Origin: Heliocidaris erythrogramma
Taxonomy: Eukaryota; Echinodermata; Echinoidea; Camarodonta; Echinometridae
Direction of reading: 5' to 3'
NCBI GenBank assembly: GCA_025617745.1
Contig: CM046864.1
Span: forward strand, 29,739,162 to 29,803,161
DNA length: 64,000 nucleotides
The notes beneath the pieces are model-generated. The model saw nothing but the letters and a program-made list of their open reading frames with translations. It was not told the origin of the DNA and searched no databases. Both the position numbers and the translations under genes were made by a program. Shown one piece after another: positions 25,001 to 34,000 of this stretch (position 1 is its first letter; each line of letters begins with the position of its first letter).

Positions 25001-28000
25001 GACCAAGGTAATCGATCACAAATGTGTTGGAATCGATCATGAAATATTAACTAAATGATAATACCTTTATTACCGTTTTGTTACAGAAATCGAATAAAAT
25101 CATTGCCGTATCTCGGTTTGATGAGCACATCGGTTGTCACTCGTTCTTCGTCAATTCATAGCATTCGATTTTTCTTCGCCAACGGGAATTGTAACGGAGG
25201 TTAGGACAAGAATGGCTGAAACGGCAAAGGACTTAAAGATTAAGCGGCGCACCGCCAAGGCAAAGCTGACCAGATGTAGTAAAGCTCTCCAGTTGCTTCT
25301 TGACAGCGACAGGGGCGTCAAGGAAGTTCAGCTCAGCTACAGCAATCTTGAGGACGCGTTCAATGATGTACAGAATGCTCATGACGCATACGGTGAACTT
25401 CTTGATGACTCTGAGTTTGAAAGTGAGGAATGCTGGATGGACGAAATTTTGCAGGCCTTCACAGAACTTCAGATGAAAGTGAAGGACTATGAGAAAGCGA
25501 TGGAAGGTCATAGTGATGCACGTATTGGATCCACCTCTTCTACTCCATCAGCTTGTAAGGTGCAGGTAGAGAGGCCGAAACTTCCACGCTTTAAAGGTGA
25601 CGTACGGGAATATGGCACGTTTCGGTCTGACTTTCGGCATCTCATTGATTCAAGGTATGATAAGAGAGATGCGATCGTTATTCTGCGCACTTGTTTGGAG
25701 GGAAAAGCACTGGATCTAATCAAGAGTACCGGCAACAACTACGATGATGCATGGGAGCAGCTTGATTCCATTTACGGGGATCCACGTTTTGTGGCTGATG
25801 CGATTATGTATGATCTTTCCAGATTTAAGCCGTTGAAGGAAGGAGAAGATAGCAGATATTGTGATCTTGTACACTTGGTGAAACAAAGTTACAACACACT
25901 GGAGCAGATAGGCAAGACGGAAGACATTAATAATAGTCATATGTTAGCCTTGATAGAAAAGAAACTCAGCATAGAAGATCGGAAAATATGGTTCAGACAA
26001 CAAAGTGGCACACAGGCGCCTTCCTTCTTGGACCTATTGAAATGGTTATCTGATGAACTGAAGACACGTCTTCGTGCTACAGCTCCTCTACGAAGTGGAA
26101 AATCATCTACCAGTTCGGTCGGTCACATAGCCGAAGAGGGTATGCATGCATTCACAAGCAACCATACATCTACAAGCAACCCTACAGCAAGAACACCGGA
26201 TTTTAAGTGCTGGTTGTGTAAATCTAATGAACACTGGATCGACAAATGTAGCAAGGTGATAAGCAAGTCACAACAAGAGAGATTCATACTGATGAAAAAC
26301 AATCATGCTTGCTACAGTTGTCTGAAACGAGCAGGCAAGGACCATAACATGAACACATGCAGAAGGAGGAAGAGATGCAACAAGGAGAACTGTTCTTCAT
26401 TCCATCATCCTTTGTTGCACAGAGAAACTGAGCATACCAGCACTGTTGATGTCGCTAGTGTCTCGGGAGATAAGGCAATACTACCAGTCATAAATGTTAA
26501 AATTCTTGGGCCAAGAACTTCAACTGTTGGGAGCTGCCTTCTGGACTCTGGAGCACAAATTTCCATTATCAAACAGTCGGTTGCAGATGATCTCGGGCTT
26601 AGAGGTAAACCAATCAAGATAGATATAGGCAAGGTTGGTGGAGATACGGAAACAGTAAATTCAAAGCTCTATCAAATGAGGATTCGGTCGGTAGATGGTC
26701 AGAAAGCTTTTACCATTGAAGCAGTTGGACTTGAGAAGATTAATGACAATATAGCAGCGGTAGAGATAGAGGAATTGGCGAAAGTGTTCCACTTGGATAA
26801 GACTGTCTTGCATCGAAGTGGAGGTTCCATAGACCTTTTGGTAGGTGTTGACTACGCAAAACTACAAGCAGGCAAGACCAAGCAGGAAGGAGATCTGGTA
26901 GCTAGGTGTACTCCTCTAGGTTGGGTGGTATTCGGAGCAACATGCCAGATGACAATGCACGGCATGCATGATATCATGAACATTCAAATCATGAAGAATC
27001 CAGTTGATTTGCAAGACTTCTGGACAACTGAAGCAATGGGAGTGTGTAGTAGGCAGGAGCATGATGAACAGAAACTAATCCGCAACTCTTGTGAAAAGGT
27101 TGGTCGACAATGGTTAGTACCTTACCCATGGAGAAAAGACCCAGCCACACTACCAGACAATAGACAACTCGTTGAAAAGATGTTACAAGCTACAGAAAAG
27201 AAACTTGCAAAAAATCCACAACATGCCGAGGCGTACAACAAGCAAATTCAAGAAATGGTAGAGATGGGTTTTGCACGGAAACTAACAGATGATGAATTGA
27301 AATCCTACAATGGTCCAGTTCATTATATTCCCCACCACGCAGTCATCAGACCGGAGAAGAAAAGCACACCGATACGCATTGTGTTTAACTCTTCGGCACG
27401 GTATCAGGGTGAATCGCTGAACGACTTTTGGATGAAAGGCCCCGACCTACTCAACACGCTATTCGGAGTTATTCTCAGATTTAGAGAGAAACATGTGGGT
27501 CTCTGCGCAGACATCTCCAAGATGTACCATAGAGTTCTCATTCCACCATCAGACCAGCAGGTTCATCGCTTCCTATGGAGAAACCTCCGGCCTGACAAAC
27601 CACCAGATGTGTATGTCATGAATGTCGTCACGTTTGGTGACAAGCCAGCTCCAGCGATGGCGCAGACGGCATTACGTCGCACAGCAGAGGAAGGTCGTGG
27701 GAAGTATCCAGAAGCTGCAACTGTCATATCTAGGGACACGTACATGGATGACATTTGTACCTCAACGGAGACACCACAGGACGCAAGCCGTTTGACGAGG
27801 GAAATTGACGAGATCCTATCAGAGGGAGGATTCAAGGTCAAGGGCTGGATTTCAAATGTAGCTTTGGATGAGACAAGAGAACAGGACCCAGACAAACACG
27901 TATTGGGTGATCTAGCAGAAGAAAAGGTGTTAGGAGCAGTCTGGAACCACAAGCAAGATACATTCTCCTATCGAACCAAGGTAGAGATCAAAGGAGAGGG

Positions 28001-31000
28001 AAAAAACTTGACAAAGCGAATAATTTTGAGTCAAATAGCACAAATCTTTGATCCAATCGGATTCACTGCCCCATTTGTCATCCGAGCAAAGATTGGACTT
28101 CAAAAACTTTGGGAAGCCGGCTATGAGTGGGATGTGGTTCTTCCAGATGACTGTCAAACTGAATGGAGAAGGTTCTTCCAAGAAATGGGAAAGCTTCAAG
28201 AAGTCAAATTAGAAAGATGCTTGACTCCGAACAACGTTGCAGGGTTGCCAACACTATGCATCTTTTGTGATGCATCCCTTGATGCATTTGGTGCCTGTGC
28301 ATACTTAAGATGGGAGACCATCAATGAAGGTTATCAAGTACGGTTTGTAGCAGCCAGATCACGTGTCGCACCTTTGAAGCAACTCACTGTACCTCGCCTT
28401 GAACTTCAAGCAGCCGTATTAGCTAGTAGATTGTACAAGACAATCAAGGACGAGCTCACCATCAGCTTCAGCGACGTAGTCTTCATGACGGATAGCATGA
28501 TAGTTCTGGCATGGATAAAGAGTAGCGCCAAGCGTTACAAGATATTTGTAGCTACACGAGTTGGTGAGATACAGAGCAACACCGATCCAAGTCAATGGAA
28601 GCATATTCCAGGAGAGATGAACATTGCCGATGCTCTATCGAGAGGATTGAAAGCGGATGAACTGAAAGGGGTATGGCAATATGGTCCCAGTTTCTTGCGC
28701 CAGCCGAAGTCGAAATGGCCAGTAGGAGTCAATGAGAAACCAGCAGGAGTTGGTGAGAGACTGGTAGGAATTGAGGACGAGAAACGCAAGGAACATTCGG
28801 TGCTTGTAGTATCACAATCCAAAGAAGAGCTGATAAACTGTGAAAAGTTCTCCAGTTGGAGGCGTCTTGTTAGAGTAACGTCAAACGTTTTGAAGTTCGT
28901 CGAGAAGCTAAAGGCTAGATGCAGAAAGAGAGGGGGAAAGACTGGAGATGAAACTAGCAACACACTCACACCAGAAGACCTACAGAGAGGAGAGACATAT
29001 CTGATCAAAGCTGCACAGACAAACTTGAAGGAAAGACTTGAGAAGGGTCAATTCAAAGCACTCAGTCCTTTCATTGATAATGAGGGAATAGTGAGAGTTG
29101 GAGGAAGGATAAACAGAGCTAAAATAGCATTTGAAGTGAAACACCCCATCCTACTTCCATATGAAGCTTGGATATCAACATTGATAACACGCAACATTCA
29201 TGAGATAGGCCATAGCGGAGTTGCTGTAACTACTGGTAAAGTTAGAAGGAAATACTGGATTGTGAAGGGACACAAATTAGCGAAGACAATTAAGTACAGA
29301 TGTGCGGTGTGCAGAGCCTTCGAGCACAAAACTGATGAAACGTTGAAAGACTTTTGTGCTGAGCAAGGTACGCAATGGAAGTTCATCACACCAGGGGCCC
29401 CACATCAGAACGGATGCGCCGAATCTTTGGTGAAGAGTTGTAAGTATGCACTGAAGAAGGCAATAGGAGAACAAGTACTTACGCCCTTCGAACTTTATAC
29501 TTACCTTCTTGAAGTTGCCAATCTAGTCAACCAGCGACCTATCGGCAGAATTCCTACCGACCCGGATGATGGTACTTACCTGTGTCCAAACGACATGTTG
29601 TTGGGGCGAGCGTCAAGTCATGTAGCCCAGGGCCCTTTTCGAGAGACCAGAAATCCGCGACACAGGGTGGAGCTAGTTCAACGCACTGTCGACTCATTTT
29701 GGCAACACTGGACTCGAGATGTCTTACCTTTGTTGACGCCACGACGCAAATGGAATGTGGATCGCCGAAATATATGCGTTGATGATATCGTGATGTTGGC
29801 CGATGCAAATGTCATACGTGGTAAATGGACAATCGCTCGTGTCATTGAGGTCTATCCAGGAAAGGACGGAAAGGTTCGCAATATTAAAGTAAAGACAATG
29901 AACCATGAATATCGTAGACCAGTCACGAAGATTGCTGTTATCGTTCCAGCCGAAGGTTACGATACTTGAATAAGACAATGAAGACTATTTGGACAAAATT
30001 AAATAACAGAGGAATCCATAGTAACATCTTTGTTAAAGACATATAGACTTTTTTTCCCTATTGGGTCGTAGTTTAAATGTTAAGAATTGTTAAATTGAAT
30101 CATATATTTTGTGAAAAGTTAGTGTACAAGTTTGTCATGAGGAAAGAATTCCCTCATTGGGCGGGGGAGTATGTTTGGTTAAAATATTACTTTCTATGGT
30201 TAATTAACAATTTAGGAAGAAAGTACATTTTGAATGTTGAGATTTGTTGCAAAAATCAAGAATTTAACCAAAATCTCAAATTGGCAACACTAGCCATTGT
30301 TAATTCTGTTGCCAAATTGGAAATTTATCATATTGGCATCACAAACCCTTGTTATTATTGTTAAATGAGTAGTTAATTAAATGTATCAAATTGGCAATAC
30401 AAATCTTTTTTTTTAAAGATTGTTGACAAATGTTTTAATCTTAAAATGTTAAATTGGCAACACAAGCTTGGGTCAGTCTCAGATTTACTGTCCTAGAGAC
30501 AGGAGGTACAGAAAATGTGATCAGGTTACATCACATCAATCCTTTGTATCCACTGGTATTTTCAGCGAAGTTTATGTGCTCGTCATAGAAGTAAGTGTTA
30601 TATTTTGTTTTTGAACAAATAATCAAAGTTTTGATGTAGATTTGGTGTATTTTGGAGAACATTATTTTAATGTAGTCCCACATAGGTAAAACTCATGTTA
30701 CCATGTGCCTGAATGTTATGTTCAGTAGTTGTTTGAAAATAGTGGTGGAGGCAAATATATTTTAACTAATTAATTGAATGTAATTTGAAATGAACATTTC
30801 TATTTGGTTTATATTAATATGTCAAACACAAAATTTGGTAAACAATTGTGATTTGGTTAAGTCAGTAGTACTCTATAAATAACTTGACTATGAAATGGTA
30901 CACACTAGTTGTTTCTTTACACTATTATTTTGGATGGATAAAACAAGAACTGTATACATGTACTTATAAAGAAAATATTTAGTTTACATATTGTATTTAA

Positions 31001-34000
31001 CTAGATTGGTGAATAATTAAACATGTAAATAGTTTGGATGAAGAATTATGAATAGGATTGAGTGACCAAGTAATATTTGGGTTTCCAAATGGATGTTTGC
31101 TTTATTGTATTTTGGGTTGTTTCAAAGCTAACTCAGTTTAATATTGCTAAATACATGTATGTGGGAAATTGAGCATTATGAAAAAGGTTTCAATGAAATG
31201 TAAACATTGTTTCTCGTTATATTGTGATATTATTTTGATCGCAAATTTAAAACATTGGATGGACAATAAAATGGTTTATAAATGTTTATATTTTCACAAA
31301 TATGAAAATATGTATAAGCAAAAAAGGTGAATTTAAAGATTTAACCAGTTAATTTTGGAAATTAAATATTGTCCATTCCAATAAAATTTCGACCAAGGTA
31401 ATCGATCACAAATGTGTTGGAATCGATCATGAAATATTAACTAAATGATAATACCTTTATTACCGTTTTGTTACAGAAATCGAATAAAATCATTGCCGTA
31501 TCTCGGTTTGATGAGCACATCGGTTGTCACTCGTTCTTCGTCAATTCAATCATCATCATCATCATTGGCGGGGTACCTGACTTTTAAAAGCGGAAGGGGA
31601 AGGGGGGGGGGGGGGGTACTGAGGGCAAGGAAAAGTGTTAATGACTGGGGTTTTTTGGTTGATATAGTGCCTTTCTAATTAAGTAACCAATCAAAGGGCT
31701 TTACAGTGTATTACTACCACGGTCATTGGATTGGGGGAGAGGCACGCTGTTAAAAAAACAAACCTCATTTTCAAACAGAACTAGAATTCCCTAACCTTGT
31801 TTCCGTCGTTCGAAGCCAAATGCTGTATCGCCTCGACGACTTCGACAGCGAAATGATCGTAATTCGGCGAGTAGTGATCAGAACTCTCGTTGTTGTCTGC
31901 CAACGTTCTCCCTAGGACGTCGACCATGAATTCGGCATTCTTTGGGTTCGTATTCAAATTCTCATTCTCCTCCTCGGTCACGATGTAGGCAAGAATATGC
32001 AGGGCCTAGAAAATAATGAAAAGATATATTTTCTCAAAACCGTTTGTTGTTTTCTTTTTTTCTGAAGGTTCATAATTCCGAAAGGCAAATTTCCATAATT
32101 TTCATTATTCCAGAGCACATTTCTACTATGATATTCTTCAAAATCAGAATCAACAATCATTTTTCGCCTTTACCAGAACTCAAACTCTTCTATTACCCAT
32201 CACACAAAGGCATACCTTGGCACGGAGCACGTAGAAGCGACTCTCTAAGAAAGTTTGTATGTAGCTGGCTGCATTGTGCACTCGCAAAACATCTCTGTTA
32301 TCAGGATAGTTCCTGTAAAAAGAAACAAGAAAAGGTATTTTCTCTACATGTGCAACATTTTTTAAAAATCATACCAATAAAAGAAAAATACCGATGTTGG
32401 CCAATTGAATGAGAAAGGGTGATCACGTTAGCTTCTAAATGTCCCGCTACTAAGCACTAAATTCCTTCACCAGATGACCTTGATTATGGTACCTGAACTT
32501 TTGAGCCAATGGTTATTCAGAAAAACCCCTTCCTTTCAGGCCTTAATCTGCGTAGAAACGGGGGGGGGGGGGGGGGGGGGGGGTCATCCAATGTTCCTTT
32601 GACAAATGTATTCATAATCTACAAATTATGCTTTTTTATTCAATTTAATTTTTCATCCATTGTAATGTCAATGGAACAGTAGAGTGTAAGACATATTGCA
32701 TGAGAGTGAAGCGAGCGAGCAAACGTTTTTGCCTTATTGCCTTTGGTTTGAGAGACCGTGTTTTTAAGGGTTTAATTTTTGTAATTCATGCATGAACTTT
32801 GGATGTGTATGGCTGAAGATTTATTTCAATGCATATATAAGAGATGGGTTCAATTGCGCTCTGTTTAGCTTTACACGTACCCAATAGCTCTGCTTACCTG
32901 TTTGACAATTAGAAATATTGTTTTGCGAAGACGCATTGCGACCAAATGAGAAAAGGTGATCTTAATTTGTGAGATTTTAAAAGCAATTTGATTACAATTT
33001 CCTTTGAAAATAATGCTTCATAATGATAGAAAGAGTCAGTTTTCATTTTCCCGTATTTTTAGAAATCTATTGGGGAGGGGGGGGGGGGGGTTGCTCCCTT
33101 CAAAATATGCTAGTGTACTAGGAATGAATGAAATATTTTAAAGGGAAGAACAAGGAATATTCTACAAATTATTATGGGGCACACTCCTTTTTCATTTTGA
33201 AGAGAGAAAAGAAAATGTGTCCACTTTAAAGGTAATTTTAAATTTTAATTTCTTATCCACTTCAATCTGAAATTCTTATCTACTGCCATAATTATTAGAT
33301 TACCAGCTATTGTTTCATGCTTACCTGAGACAATTGTATAGAATACTAAAGATCTTCTTCAAAAACTCTTTTCGGGACATCCATCTCGTTTGCTCATCGT
33401 CGGCGTTGATGGCGTCACACGAATAGAAAGGATCGTTGAGTATCGATAGCAGGGCAGGAAGGCATCGTCTACCCATCTCTTTGCACAGAGCCTGGTTGAC
33501 TTCAGTGAATCGCTGAGTTGCGTCAAGTAGGAGATTGACGGCGATATACTGACCAGGATATGTCACCTAGGAAGACCGTGCCATTTACGATTGAGCAGAA
33601 ACGACACAGTAGCGGTTAATGTTATACTGGTATCTTAATGGAAATCCAAACTTAGATATTCTTGTAAACAAATCTTTCGGCATATTACTCCCAGTGTTAA
33701 AGATCGTATGCTCGATCTGTAATGAAAAACACAAGTCAGAAAAAATTGGAACCAGCGGGATTCGAACCTGTCATCTACTGCTTGCCGGGCAGCGACTTAA
33801 CCACCAGGCTATTCTGGTTCACGGCCAAGTCACGACGAACTAGAATCAAATACCCAAGATCCTCTTCTTTCTGACTCATTAATATTCAAACGGTCCGCCG
33901 TAGACAATGGTTAGTAAACGAAGAAGCTTGACTGGGGAGGAATTTTTAATTTGTAAACAAATCTTTCGGCATATTACTCCCAGTGTTAAAGATCGTATGC

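Larger units (their letters stand above)
23783..31548 (+). mobile_element. BEL/Pao LTR retrotransposon in intron 5
   Basis: The 7,766-bp element has direct LTRs (TG...CA) and one gag-pol frame. It is flanked by the 5-bp target duplication ATCAT (23778-23782 and 31549-31553). By eye the LTRs differ by only two substitutions and one T in a homopolymer, so it inserted recently. It lies in intron 5 of the ARM-TIR-SAM gene, in the opposite orientation. Without it the intron would be about 411 bp. The domain order PR-RT-RNaseH-IN and the DUF1759-type gag identify BEL/Pao. A gap in the integrase core suggests it cannot integrate unaided. Confidence 0.96.

Noticed and set aside
33749..33820. Functional tRNA gene (Ala-like GGC anticodon)
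   Set aside because: The acceptor ends pair and box B is exact, but the D-arm and T-arm mispair and the base before the anticodon is C. More likely a tRNA-derived repeat.
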